From: Lichina pygmaea
Lineage: Eukaryota; Ascomycota; Lichinomycetes; Lichinales; Lichinaceae
NCBI GenBank assembly: GCA_963422465.1
Contig: OY730169.1
Coordinates: 620,001 to 684,000, forward strand
Length of the DNA: 64,000 bases
Direction of reading: 5' to 3'
Position 1 is the stretch's first letter. Each line of letters begins with the position of its first letter. Both the position numbers and the translations under genes were made by a program. Positions 21,574-33,681 of the stretch are shown piece by piece. Under the pieces are notes generated by a model that did no database searches, had not been told where the DNA came from, and saw only the letters and a program-made list of their open reading frames with translations.

Positions 21574-21810
21574 GGGATCTCGAGGTTCTGCTGCTACAGA
21601 CCTCTTTCTTTGTTCTATCGTTACCCCAGCAGTTTACCGCCCTATAGGGTGTGTGGGACAATGAGGTTTTTCGCCCTTAGGGCTCTTTTGCTTCCATAAG
21701 TGTTAGAGCCCAGAGGTTTTCCTTGTTATACAGCTACACAGTGTTCCCGGCATAGTCTAGCCACTAGCTAGTTCTGAAGCGGAGAAGGAATACAATACAA
21801 TACAATACAA
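20946..21810 (+). mobile_element. short 5'-truncated LINE with zinc-knuckle ORF
   Basis: An 865-bp non-LTR insertion bounded by perfect 14-bp target duplications (20932-20945 and 21811-21824). Its 3' end is a microsatellite tail of five AATAC units (21789-21813, the last merging with the duplication), a common LINE tail form. Its interior has an open frame ending at 21573 with two CCHC zinc knuckles (CAHCSGQHDTRQC and CGACHQRGHKAWDKSC), then a (TP)n and Ser/Asn-rich stretch and a basic end, followed by a 237-nt untranslated region. There is no endonuclease or reverse transcriptase. In Tad-like LINEs the knuckles usually belong to ORF1, so finding them next to the 3' UTR means either an internal deletion or a family with a knuckle protein at its 3' end. 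The reading frame runs upstream into host DNA by chance. Confidence 0.8.
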
Positions 21811-21824
21811 TACCGGTATAAGCA
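21811..21824. repeat. target site duplication, right copy
   Basis: TACCGGTATAAGCA, the match of 20932-20945. Confidence 0.8.
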
Positions 21825-22016
21825 AAATCTTTGCTGCATCTTTTTGCGCTTTCATTAGCGTGAGATGAACAAAACTTGTGAAGGCCACGCAGTAGACTAC
21901 AGGGACTTTTGTGACCCCACCCAAGGGCGATCAATCCAGCCTGGCTCGGGCGGAGGCTGCTTCTGCCCACACCCCTCCTCGGGCTACTCGTACGAAAAGC
22001 CTCCGGTTGACGCAAT

Positions 22017-23985
22017 ATGATCAAGTCCATCTTCTTCAGTCGCTTTCTCACGAAGGAAGGTCAGTTGTGGCCTCATGACTTTGCCATACCTCAGCTGACG
22101 ATGCAAGCTCTCTAGGCCCCAAGGTGCTCTACCAAGTCCCGGATGGCTCGATAGTGCCGTCGACGACATGCAGCCAGCTGCCGATCATCGACTTTGAGAG
22201 CGTATCATCCTTCGTCATTCCGCGTCAGAGGTTCTGTGACCGGCTGGTTTCGATCAGTACGAACCACTACCGCATCCTCGGTCATCCGGTGTGCATCGAG
22301 TCGCCCAAGTATGACCGCAACGAGTTCATCTTCAACCTGTCCATCGTGCTGGAGGAGGATGAAGACCACAGCAGCTACATCACCGTCGTGCGCAAGCTGG
22401 CGGTGCTGTTCCGGAACCTGGAAGAGCAGGGGGAGTTTCTCAGCAGAGATCTGGAGGAGAGGCAGGCCGGCCGATCGAGGGGAAAGGTGTATGCGCTGTG
22501 TGAAATCATTCTCGAAGATCTAAACAACTACTGCGAGTGCATGATACCGATAGGTAGGCATATCCTCCTTGAGCGATTGGTGCGTGGGCTCGGGGAGCAA
22601 GATAGGCTGGTTCTTATAGGCACACATGTAGATGAATCGAACACTATCAACATCAAGCTCTTTCCTCGATTTCCTCCTCCGCCGCCGGTCAAGGCGTGGC
22701 ACGTTCCCTTGTCGACCGTGCGGCTGGAGTCGTTGATGGATGAGAACTGGGATCTTACCATGCAGAGGGTCAGTGCCACGGCTTAGGTCCCGCCATCCGA
22801 CCCTCTTTGCCTGTGACGCTGAGGTCTTACCCGTCGCCACCACTGCCAGATCATCCCGCACGTTGATGGGATCAAGTCGGTCCGCCAGATCGCCGAACGC
22901 GCGGACGCGGACCTGAACCTCGTGAAGAAGTGCATCGAGCACCTGTTGTGGGACCCGTCCTTCTCGTGGGTTCCGACGGCGTGAGCAGCAAAAAGCTAAC
23001 GGCGCTGGGATCAGGTACTACGGATGTCTCCTGATGCTCGATATCTTCCAATTCGGCGCCATCTACGCTCCTACCGCCGAGATATCGACCCTGATCGAAG
23101 ACAAGACGATGCAGCAAGAGTGCGCCTCGTATATATCTATGCTGGGTCTGTCCATCCCGGTCTCTTTCTGTCTGTCGTCCCGAGATCCGTCTCCAACACC
23201 GTCTCCTAAGAGTAGCTGCTCAGTCAATCTAATCCACCCCATGATGCATCCCTCCAGAGCCGGAGATAACCACGTCAGCTCTCATCTCCCTGTACACCTC
23301 CCTCCACCAAGGTCAGACGCTCAAATCGTGGTGCATCGAGCACCAAGAATCCCTCTATGGGATCGACATTCGACGTTTCATCACCTTCGGCGTCATCAAG
23401 GGCTTCCTGTACCGGATCCATAAATACGCCTTGAAGTTGACCGGCGTCAACGGCACCGACGTAACTTCCAGCGCAGCGCACGGCGGCCCACATACCAGCC
23501 GCGAAGCCTCGTCCTTGAGCAAGAAGTCAAGCCGCAGAGAGCTGGCCGCGAGGATGACGACGAGCGCCGCGGACCGTCGTCCGTCCAAGACAGGCACGGA
23601 GAGTCGACGGATCAGCCACACCGGCTCGATGCTCGTTGAAGAAGAGGACGAGGGGAGGGTGTCTCGAAGGAGCCTCGAAGTCGAGGGAGGAGACCACGGG
23701 CACGGACTCTTGTCGTCGAGCAACGAGGCCAGCCACTCGCAATACCCCTACCAGCGACACATGAGAGACGCCATGGCCGAAGGCGGCGTATCGGACATCG
23801 GTCGTTTCCTCGACGGCATGCACTGCTTCGACGAGATTTGCACCGAGCTGCAAATCACCGAGAAGGAACTCATGTCGCGGATCAAGCATCGTGCTTACGC
23901 CGCTGGCGTTTCTGGCGGTGCTGTAGATGCCGGTGACGGTGCTGCTGGCGGGGCCGGCGGGGATATACAGATTCTTCACAAGTGA
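22017..23985 (+). CDS. NPR2: Npr2-like subunit of the SEACIT/GATOR1 complex
   Basis: Nitrogen permease regulator 2, a subunit of the GTPase-activating SEACIT (GATOR1) complex that restrains TORC1 at the vacuole on amino-acid shortage. The ATG at 22017 begins MIKSIFFSRFLTKEG, which splices to PKVLYQVPDGSIVPS; later exons give IDFESVSSFVIPRQRFCDRL, HPVCIESPKYDRNEFIFN, IDESNTINIKLFP, VPLSTVRLESLMDENWDLTM, IIPHVDGIKSVRQIAERAD, HLLYYGCLLMLDIFQFGAIY and LYTSLHQGQTLKSWCIEH. Five introns are needed, with standard sites and phase kept at the first four; the fifth junction (about 23145-23260) is less certain. The 3' third is a Ser/Arg-rich variable region, and the end has a conserved LDGMHCFDEICTELQITEKE block. 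The tail is Gly/Ala-rich. Only 222 bp separate its stop from that of SWD1. Confidence 0.92.
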
Positions 23986-24207
23986 CCATATAGTAATATG
24001 AAATCGAATAAAATGCATCAATGAATGACTCAGTCGACTCCTGCCGTCTCTCACAGGTGAGAGAAAATCGCGAGAACAGAGACTTTGATGAAGCAGACGC
24101 ATGGAACAAGTGTAGTATGTGCGACGAGCTGTGGGTAGGTGTTGTCAAAGTCTGCAGAATCGGGCGGTGGCTCGGGGTAGGTGAAGGCGGGATCATCCAG
24201 ACTGACA

Positions 24208-26145
24208 TCACCGTCTTCGAGCTCTCTTGTTTGATGTCGACCCCGGCGGTGGTCCTTCCCCGGTACCACCGCCAGGGCCCGAGGCAGCGTGATCTGCGTT
24301 AGCACTGGCGCCCGCGGTGCCGCTTCGGGCGGTGGCGTGTCTTGCTGTCGATGTCGGTCTGCTGCCGTTGTCAGCTGATGAAACCCCGCCACCGGCATCT
24401 GCGTTGCGTTCGGCCAACCGGTTCCTGCCCTCGCCGGGGCTTTTGCGACGCATAGTGCCCGGTCCAACGGCCACGATCTCCTCCTCGCTCTCGCTGTCAC
24501 TTATCTCGAGAAGAACAGGCATGCGAAAGGCTGAATCTGCTTGGAGAGCGGGGGCCCGAGGTTAGCAGTGAGGGGTGCATGGAAATGGGGCCGCGCTTGG
24601 GTCGATGGCTGTGCACTTACCGCCACGGAGCTGCCGATGCTGGCGAGCTTGATTGAGCGCCTGACTAGCGTCGCCATTGCCCCCCTCGTCCATCTTGATG
24701 GGCTCCATCGTCAACACGTCCACGTCCTCGTCTTCGAGATCCAGTCGCCGCTGATGTAAAACCGAGCTGGGATGGATATCGAATTCGTCTTCTTTCTCGA
24801 TGTACTCGACATTCTCCTCTACCTCGACAAAGTCCGGGGCGAGCGCGGACCATCGCTGAGGCGTGTCAACGGTCCATAAGTAGATCTTACCGGTCTCGAG
24901 CCCGCAGGCGGCGACAAATGGACGTTGAGGGTGCCACTGAGAGCCTCCCGTCAGTCCGCAATGAACGAAAGAGAGAACGCGATGCCTGCCATCTTACCTC
25001 TACCACGCCGAGTTCCTCTTTAGGCCCCTCGAGAATCTTGACCAGGCTTCCCTGACTGCGCTCCCACACGTAAATGTCGTGGTTCTTATATGTAGATGCC
25101 ATGACGTATTCCCCATTGGAGCTAAAAGCCACGTGGTTCCACGAAAGCCGATTGACAACGTCTTGAAACTTGTGCTCCACCTCTATGTTGATGCTGTCCG
25201 GGTTGAGATCAGAGCGCGATAGGTCGGGCAGGTGAACGGTCCTTATGATCCGATCACTCGAGTTGACCACCATCTCCCGCCCGGATTGCGTCAAGCGAAG
25301 AAATATAATCACCCCGTTGCAGAGCCGAGTCGAGTGGACCGTCTGACAAGTGGCCGTCTCGATGATGTTCAGCCACCCTTTGCTCGTCCCCGCTAGAATA
25401 TGATCGCCTGATGCTGTGAACACGGTGACGCAAGTCGTCTGCTTGGCGTCCTGCGCGACTTGTCTATCGGTCTTCTTGTCCTCGCCGTCAATCCGCTGGC
25501 GCTTCGGCGCTGAAGGAAGAATGCGTTTGACAGGGGTCGGAGAAGTCATGTCCACCAGCCTCGGTTGATCCTCGAAGAGAGAGGCCACGAAGAGAAGACT
25601 ACGAACACGTCAACCATGATCATCGTCGGACAGTACCACCGACCTTGACGTACTGATCGTACGGATGTAGTTCCGCTATGTAGACCGGAGCTTCAAATCT
25701 GACCACTCGAAGCTTCGAGCCATCCTGCAGGTCCCAAAGAATGCATTTCCAGTCCTGCGAAGAGCTCAGTAGGTATCGTCCATCTCGAGACCAGCTTCCT
25801 ATCTCAGTCAGCTACTTGCAGCCTTGACTATATCGCGCGTCAAGGCGGTCCATACCTTAGAGATTGCATCTGCCTGGTGTGGCCGCGGAGTTTGCGCGCC
25901 ACTCCATTGGTCTCGATATCGAAGATGACGACGGTGCCGTCGACTCGGCCAGAGGCCAGAAAGTCTCCGCGATGGTTGAAACGTAGACATGTGGCATGTC
26001 CACTACCTAGTAGTAAACTCCGAACCTGTCAGCCCACCGCCCCGTTCGCGAAAGAGCATCTAGGGCCCCACTGACGAAGATGCCCCGCATGAACCTCGGG
26101 GTAGTCTTGAGCTAGGATGAAAGGATCGACCAATGACAGATTCAT
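24208..26145 (-). CDS. SWD1: COMPASS histone H3K4 methyltransferase subunit Swd1
   Basis: WD40 protein of the Set1/COMPASS complex (RbBP5 orthologue). The ATG at 26145 gives MNLSLVDPFILAQDYPEV. The splices I followed keep the family sequence: HLRSGHATCLRFNHRGDFLA, GRVDGTVVIFDIETNGVARK, RGHTRQMQSLSWSRDGRYLL, SSSQDWKCILWDLQDG, FEAPVYIAELHPYD, FVASLFEDQPRLVDM, and later GWLNIIETATCQTVHSTRL, WNHVAFSSNGEYVMASTYKN and WHPQRPFVAACGLETGKIYL. One donor is GTACGT inside the codon of His in HPYDH. The acidic C-terminal linker (VEVEENVEYIEKEDEFDIHP) is typical of Swd1. The last exon encodes an acidic then low-complexity basic tail. It is divergent from RPB1 over 741 bp, a pairing of two transcription genes. 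Confidence 0.93.
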
Positions 26146-26886
26146 CTTGAGGCCGTCGCATCTACTACCATAGAGCGGCCGAGCAACTATCAGAGTCGGC
26201 CACAAAGCGCCCAAGCAGATCGTCTAGGAATTGCATCGCTCTCGTCCGTCAATCCCGCAATTACATACGTACATACGGGTAAGCCAACGGGCCAAGTGAC
26301 GCAGAGCCACAATAGGAAACAACTTTTAAGGTTTAGGTGAAAGTGAGGCTCAACACCCTCAAAGAGCCGCAACCGATGTATTACTAAGCGACTGTAGTGA
26401 CTCAGCCGAAGAGATTTTGCGGCTCTTTTTTAGACTACGAGGCTACGGTCGCGGCCCATAGCGAAACCGTTTATCATCTCCTTCCATCTCCAACCTCATT
26501 CATCACCGTCGCCAAGAGTACCGTCCTGCCTTATCTCGGTACGTCTTGAAAGGACTTGCCATCAGAGGGACATCATCTAGAACGGCAGAATCATCCAGAA
26601 CGGGTCGCTGGTGGCCGAGGTGGACGGGGTTGCCCCGGTGCCAGGGCTCTGGCAGAGGCCCATGAACCGGGGCCCCGGGCGAGGCTCACAACATCATCCC
26701 TCGACGGATCGTGAGACCGCAGTTGAACCGAGGCAGCGTTCTCGGGCTCATCAGGCTTCTCAGCTGGCTTGCTTTCGACGCGTCTAGCACGGTCGTCCGT
26801 GCAGCGGGGACTCAGCATCAGTCACTCCCACACCAGCACATCAACAGTGGCCAACTGCTGGTGTCACGGTCCACCATTCAGTCAAG
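26146..26886. promoter_or_regulatory. divergent promoter region of SWD1 and RPB1
   Basis: A 741-bp spacer between the start codons of SWD1 and RPB1. It holds a short ACATACGTACATACGG stretch (26263-26278) and a pyrimidine-rich patch at about 26475-26530 upstream of RPB1. No individual sites can be fixed from sequence alone. Confidence 0.6.
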
Positions 26887-29800
26887 ATGGCGAATCTCAA
26901 CTTCTCGCACTCCAGTGCGCCACTGCGCACGATCCAGGAGATACAGTTTGGTCTCTTGTCTCCGGAAGAGATCAAGGGGATGAGCGTCCAGCATATCGAA
27001 TACCCAGAGACCATGGACGAGCAGACCAGGAAGCCCAGGGAACGAGGGCTCAATGATCCACACCTTGGAACGATTGACCGGACCATGAAGTGTGCCACGT
27101 GCGACGAGAACATGTCCGAGTGTCCAGGACACTTTGGTCACATTGAGCTCGCCACACCGGTCTTTCATATCGGCTTTCTGAGCAAGATCAAGAGGGTGCT
27201 GGAAATGGTCTGCCATAACTGCGGCAAGCTGTTGGTCGACGACAGCAACCCGCAGTTTAAACAAGCTCAGCGCTTTCGGGACCCAAAGAAGCGCTTCGAT
27301 GCCGTCTGGAAAGTGTGCAAGACGAAAAGCTCTTGCGAAAACGACCTTGACGACAATGAGGACCCCGAGCTGTCCGGTGTCAAGAAGTTTCCGCTTAAGG
27401 GTAACCATGGCGGATGTGGGAACCCGCAACCCGAAGTACGGCGAGAAGGTCTGAAGCTGTGGGGGGTGTGGAAGCTAGCGAAGGACGAGTCCGGCGAAGG
27501 GGGCCAGCAAACCGAACGGAGAACGATCACGCCTTTGATGGCGCTGAACATCTTTCGACACATCCCGTCGGACGAGATTCAGAAGATGGGGCTCAGCAAC
27601 GACTATGCTCGGCCCGAGTGGATGATCGTCACCGTCCTTCCGGTGCCTCCTCCGACGGTACGACCCAGCGTTTCGATGGACGGCACCAGCCAGGGGGCAC
27701 GTAGCGAGGACGACTTGACCTACAAACTCAGCGATATCATCCGCGCGAATGGTAACGTTCGGCGCTGCGAGCAAGAAGGCTCGCCGGCTCATGTCGTCGC
27801 TGAGTTCGAAGCGCTGCTTCAATTCCACGTGGCGACCCTGATGGATAACGACATCGCGGGGCAGCCGCAGGCTAAGCATAAGAGCGGAAGAGCTCTCAAG
27901 TCGATACGAGCACGGCTAAAGGGAAAAGAAGGTCGTCTGCGAGGCAACCTGATGGGAAAGCGTGTCGATTTCTCGGCACGTACGGTCATCACAGGCGACC
28001 CGAACCTCTCTCTCGACGAAGTCGGTGTACCGCGGAGTATGGCGCGTGTCTTGACCTATCCCGAAACCGTCACCCCGTACAACATTCACAAGCTACATCA
28101 GCTGGTCAGAAACGGACCGACGAAGCATCCCGGAGCCAACTATGTCATTCGGGACGGTGGCGAGCGAATCGATCTGCGCTATCACAAACGCGCCGGCGAG
28201 ATCTTGTTGCAGTACGGCTGGAAGGTCGAGCGGCACATCGTCGATGGTGACTTTATCGTCTTCAACCGGCAACCGTCGCTTCACAAGGAGTCGATGATGG
28301 GCCATCGTGTGCGCGTCATGCCCTACTCCACATTCCGTCTCAACCTGTCCGTCACCACGCCGTACAACGCCGACTTTGACGGCGACGAGATGAATCTGCA
28401 CGTCCCTCAGAGCGAGGAAGCGCGGGCCGAGGTCAGCCAGCTGTGCATGGTCCCGCTGAACATCGTCTCGCCGCAGCGCAATGCTCCGTTGATGGGCATC
28501 GTGCAGGACACGCTCTGTGGCATCTATATGATCTGCCGAAGGGATGTCTTCTTGACGCGCGAGCAGGTGATGAGTATCCTCCTGTGGGTACCGGAGTGGG
28601 ACGGGGTCATTCCTCAGCCCGCCATTCTCAAGCCGCGTCCAAGATGGACGGGCAAGCAGATGATCAGCATGGCCATCCCGAGAGGCATCAACCTCCATCG
28701 CCCGAGCGACGAAGGTCTATCGCCGCTCAACGACGACGGCCTGCTCGTGCACGGAGGTGATCTGATGTATGGGCTCTTCACGAAGAAGTCGGCTGGAGTC
28801 GCCAAGGGTGGTCTCATCCACGTCATCTTCAACGAGAAAGGCCCAGAGACGGCTTTGAAGTTCTTCAATGGCGCACAGACCGTGGTCAACTATTGGCTGC
28901 TCCACAACGGCTTCAGCATCGGTATCGGGGATCTTGTCCCCGACAAGGGAACGATCGAGCGCATCGAGAACGCGGTCAACAAGCACAAAGTGGCGGTCTC
29001 GGAGATCTCGCGAATCGCCACGGCGAACGAGCTCGAGCCCCTGCCAGGAATGAACCTTCGTGAGACGTTCGAGAGCAAGGTGTCCAAGGAGCTCAACGCC
29101 GCCCGTGACGAAGCCGGTACGGAGACCGAGAAGAGCTTGAAGGACATCAACAACGCCATCCAGATGGCGCGTTCGGGTTCCAAGGGGACGACGATCAACA
29201 TCTCCCAGATGACGGCCATCGTAGGACAGCAGTCCGTCGAAGGCAAACGTATTCCCTTCGGCTTCAAGTACCGTACCTTGCCGCACTTCACGAAGGACGA
29301 TTATTCGCCGGAGGCAAGAGGCTTCGTCGAGAACTCGTATCTCCGAGGGCTCACGCCGGCCGAGTTCTTCTTCCACGCGATGGCCGGTCGCGAGGGTCTC
29401 ATCGACACCGCCGTCAAAACCGCCGAGACTGGCTACCTCCAACGACGGCTTGTCAAGGCGCTCGAAGACGTCGCCGCCGCCTACGACGGCACGGTTCGGA
29501 ATTCGTTGGGTGACATTGTACAGTTCATCTACGGCGAAGACGGCTTAGATGGGGTCTACATCGAGGACCAACGAGTCGACACCCTTACGTGCTCCGATTC
29601 TCAGTTCGAACAGAGGTTCCGCGTCGACGTCATGGATCCCGCCAAAAGCATCCCGGCGTCACTGCTGGAGCGAGCCACCGAGATTGCTGGCGACGTCGAC
29701 GTGCAAGGTTATCTCGACGAAGAGTGGGAACAGCTCAAGGCGGATCGAGAGTTCCTGCGCAAGGACCGAGCGGACGATCGGGAGCAGATGCCGCTCCCGT

Positions 29801-32385
29801 TCAACATCATGCGCATCCTCGAGACTGCAAAGGCGACGTTCCGAATCAGATCCGGCATGCGGAGCGATCTGCATCCAGAGGAAGTCGTTCCTGCCGTCCA
29901 GCACTTCCTGACTCGGCTCGTCGTCGTTCGAGGAAACGACCCCATCTCCAAGGAGGCGCAGGAGAACGCTACAATTCTGTTCAAAATCCACCTTCGATCT
30001 CGTTTGGCGTTCAAGCGACTCGTCACCGAGTACGCGCTCAACAAGCTCGCGCTACAACATGTCCTGGGTGAGATTGAGAGTCGATTCTCACGTGCGGCCG
30101 TGAGCCCAGGCGAGATGGTCGGCGTACTCGCTGCACAGTCCATCGGAGAACCGGCCACGCAGATGACGCTGAACACCTTCCACTTTGCTGGCGTATCTTC
30201 CAAGAACGTGACGCTTGGCGTGCCGCGTCTGAAAGAGATCATGAACGTGGCGACGAACATCAAGACGCCGTCGATGACGGTATATCAGACCGAGGGCAAC
30301 ACGGACGACAAAGAAGGCGCAAAGAGTTTGCGTAGCGCGGTGGAGCACACGACCCTGCGTTCGGTGACAGAGGCATCGGAGATCTATTATGACCCCGTCA
30401 TCCAAAAGACCGTGATCGCGTCCGACAGGGATTTCCTGGAATCGTACTTCATCATCCCAGAAGACAACATTGAAGACCCAGACCTGCAGTCTGCATGGAT
30501 GCTGCGTATCAAGCTCGCCCGGCGGAAGATGCTCGATAAGGGACTGACCGTTTCGGATGTCGCGGCTAAGGTCAAGGAGACTTACCAAGGCGACGTCGCC
30601 ATGGTGTTCAGCGACAACAATGCGGACGAGCAAGTGATCCGCCTCCGCATGATGGGGAACCAGAAAGGTGGAGGGGAGGAAGTCGAAGAGGACATGCTCC
30701 TAAAACGGTTCGAGGGCCATCTCCTCGACACGCTTACCCTCCGGGGCGTTCCTGGGATCGAACGAGCCTTCATCAACGAGAAGCCGCGGCTTCGCGTGAC
30801 CGAGGAAGGTGCGCTCACGATGAGGAAGACGGATCCGCTCTGCACCGAGTGGTTCCTCGATACGAACGGCTCGGCGCTTGGGGAGGTGCTGACCATCCCC
30901 GGCGTGGATGCGAAGCGGACTTACTCGAACGTCTTCGTCGAGGTTTTCCAGGTCTTCGGCATCGAGGCGACGCGGGCTGCCATCTTGCGCGAGCTGACCA
31001 CCGTGCTAGCGTTTGACGGGTCCGAGGTGAACTATCGCCACCTGGCCTTGCTCGTCGACATCATGACGTCTCGGGGGCATCTGATGGCCATCACGAGACA
31101 CGGCATCAACCGCGCCGATACCGGCGCGCTCATGAGGTGTTCGTTCGAAGAGACGGTCGAGATCTTGCTCGAAGCGGCGGCCATGGGAGAGCTCGACGAC
31201 TGTCGAGGCATCTCGGAGAACATCATGCTTGGGCAGCTGGCGCCGCTTGGAACGGGCGACGTCGACGTCTTCCTCGACCAGAAAATGCTTGATACGGTCA
31301 TCTCCGACAACGCTCGGCTCGGTATCATGGCGAACCTGGGTGTCAAATCTGGGCTCGTCGACGGAGCCGCCACGCCGTACGACAATGGGTCGCCGATGCA
31401 AGATGGAGCCTACCTTGGATCTCCAGACATGGGCGCTGCCTTCTCCCCGATCGTCAACTCCGGTGCCGAAAAGCCCGGAGGCTTCACGGAGTACCAGCCG
31501 CCCGGCTTTGGCGGCGGCTCGAGCCCTTACTTGGGCGCGCGCAGTCCTGGAGGAGGAGGCTACTCCCCGAGCAGCCCGTTCAACACCAGCCCGACTTCTC
31601 CGGGCTATTCTCCGACGTCGCCTGGCTACTCGCCCACGTCGCCGGGGATGAGTCTGAGCAGTCCGGGCTTCTCGTCGTCGCCTCGTTTCTCGCCGGCCAG
31701 TCCTGCCTTCACACCTACCTCTCCAACCTACTCGCCTACCTCTCCTGCATACGGCCAGATCGGAGTGTCGCCGACGTCGCCGTCCTACTCACCCACCTCT
31801 CCTAATTACTCGCCGACCTCGCCCAACTACAGCCCCACGTCTCCGAACTACAGCCCCACCTCGCCTAACTACAGCCCAACTTCTCCCGTCTACAGCCCTA
31901 CTAGTCCCCAGTTCGGCGGTGGGGCCGCTGCGAAGCAGTGAGTGATCTTTGTGGATAACGGCAACCGAAGCCCCAAACGACTCACATGGCTGACTGACAT
32001 GCAGACGTTCCCCCACCTCCCCGACCTCGCCTACGAGCTACAGTCCCACGTCACCGCTGTACAGCCCAACCAGTCCCTTGGGTGGCTACTCGCCGACGTC
32101 GCCCAACTTCAGTCAATCTCCGACGTCACCGGGTCCGGCCCCGTACTCGGCCTCGTCTCCGAAGTGGTCTCCGTGAGTTTGTTCTATTCCAATCTCGTTT
32201 CGTATTTCACTCTCGCCGTGGAACTCGGGACTAACTTTTTCGCCGTAGCACTTCGCCGAACTACTCTCCCAGGTATTTTCAATAAATATTTCCTCTCTTC
32301 TTTCTCCATAAAGATGCCACTTCCTCTGGAGAGCATGGTTTACTAACAGATATTTGCTGCACGCAGCTCGCCTCGAGGTAGTTAA
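26887..32385 (+). CDS. RPB1: RNA polymerase II largest subunit Rpb1
   Basis: The catalytic largest subunit of RNA polymerase II. One large exon 26887-31937 is followed by 32005-32172, 32249-32272 and 32367-32385, total 1753 residues, the normal fungal length. Visible: clamp zinc ligands ([25 protein letters not shown]), the switch/rudder region ([20 protein letters not shown]), the active-site metal loop [10 protein letters not shown], the bridge/trigger region ([19 protein letters not shown]) and the C-terminal heptads YSPTSPx. Reading straight on from the first exon meets a stop at 31939-31941 after AAAKQ; splicing out the 67-nt intron instead gives more heptads ([17 protein letters not shown]), and the third and fourth exons add TSPNYSP and SSPRGS. 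The last intron has a perfect TACTAAC branch site at 32341-32347. So the CTD ends in small exons and retention of an intron would shorten it. Confidence 0.95.
31540..32385 (+). repeat. CTD heptad repeats of Rpb1, interrupted by introns
   Basis: Roughly 15 heptad-like units lie in the main exon (31540-31910), ranging from perfect YSPTSPN to degenerate ones ([21 protein letters not shown]). A further seven or so are in the three small exons. The most regular block (YSPTSPN four times in a row) is at about 31785-31885. Confidence 0.9.
32341..32347 (+). other. TACTAAC branch site of the last RPB1 intron
   Basis: The yeast-consensus branch sequence, 20 nt before the CAG acceptor at 32366. It strongly supports the final 19-nt coding exon. 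Confidence 0.85.
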
Positions 32386-33681
32386 ACCGGGGTGTCTATG
32401 GCGTTGGGAGCACCATCCGTCACTCAACTACACCACAACATGAGACGAGGAAGGTTCTGTTTCAAATGACGCTTGTTGCAGCCCGTGTCGGCGGTCGTCT
32501 GGCGATCTTTCGCTCTGAGTAGCTTTTGCTCAAGATCTTTCTACTGGCTTCTACTTCCTGCCCCCCTTTGCCTGCCGCTGTCGACCAACCGTGCAGCATC
32601 TTTCTTTTCGAACCCCCTCTGTCCGATTCTTTCAAAAAAATACCCTGGCAGCTTCTTTTTCTCCTTTATATTTCCTTTCCACAGACTGATCAATCGATTG
32701 ACTGATGACAAGACCTACATGGCATGGGTGGCATGGTGGCATTCTGCTTCGCACTGTAGATTACTCTCTTCTTCGTCGAACCCGGCCTTCCTTTGTCGTC
32801 TCCCTTCCGCTCCTCCTTACTTCTTCGCTACTTCTACCTCCTCCATTCCTCCTTCTCTTTTGCTCTCTCTTTCAGCTTCTCTCTGGTCATTTGCGTGCTG
32901 CATAATGCATTTCAAAAGGCGTGGGAGTGCGTTCCTATGGAAAATCAACGAGGGGTGTGGTGCAGGGCTCAAAGGAGCGACAGACGGAAACCAACAAACC
33001 AACAAAGAAACACAAGCAGACATGAGCAGCTACTAGCTGAAAGGTTCCAGTTAGTCCGAGTATAATGAGAAAATCCTCGAAAAACTCTGTCTTCTGTCCT
33101 GTGACATGCCTCGCTCAGGTGATTTCGGTGGGAGTGCATATATTAGCTATACTGTATCTGCTGTACTGCTCATGACATCTATGTAAATGGCCGCTCTGAT
33201 TGCTCTTCAGTCAACTACCCAGGTAAGCAGTTAGATGATCGTTTGACCAGCTCCATGCCACGCAACCTGGCAACAACATCAGGGCCTAGCAGCGTGAGTC
33301 GATAGGAGAACGGTGATTTGATGTATGTTATCGAAGGTTTGTTGAGGGGCAGAATTTGTCTGGTGAAGGCTGAAAACCTTCGTTGTGCTGTCGACGACGT
33401 TCAAAATTTGCTATTCATCACGAGGTTAAAGGGTGACTCCGAAGCTGTTCACGTTCGCTGTGGTGTTCCTCGATGCAGGTCGTCCGTAGAGCAATGATGA
33501 CTCAGCACCAGTACGTATATACGGTACCGCACCGTAGGGTAGGTGACAAATCCATGACAAAGCATAAAACTTGGGTTTTCGTACCTCTCAACCATCTTGT
33601 TCGAGTCTAGCTGCAACCCCTTCCACTTGAGGTCGCTAGGCCCTGCTGCACTTTGACAGTCGCCCCGTCCGGTACCCAGTC
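32386..33681. other. gene-free spacer between RPB1 and MAS1
   Basis: About 1.3 kb. The first 500 bp are strongly pyrimidine-rich (32560-32880), fitting an RPB1 3' UTR; a 187-codon frame there is a Ser/Phe/Leu-rich shadow of that bias. A short GTAC cluster is at 33510-33540. Confidence 0.5.

Noticed and set aside
31939-31941. Taking the TGA here as the true end of RPB1
   Set aside because: The TGA lies across a GTGAGT donor, and splicing gives several further perfect heptads in frame with standard acceptors, one with a TACTAAC branch site.
32473-33036. 187-codon frame downstream of RPB1
   Set aside because: Ser/Phe/Leu-rich composition comes from a pyrimidine-rich 3' region; no domain, no partner exons.
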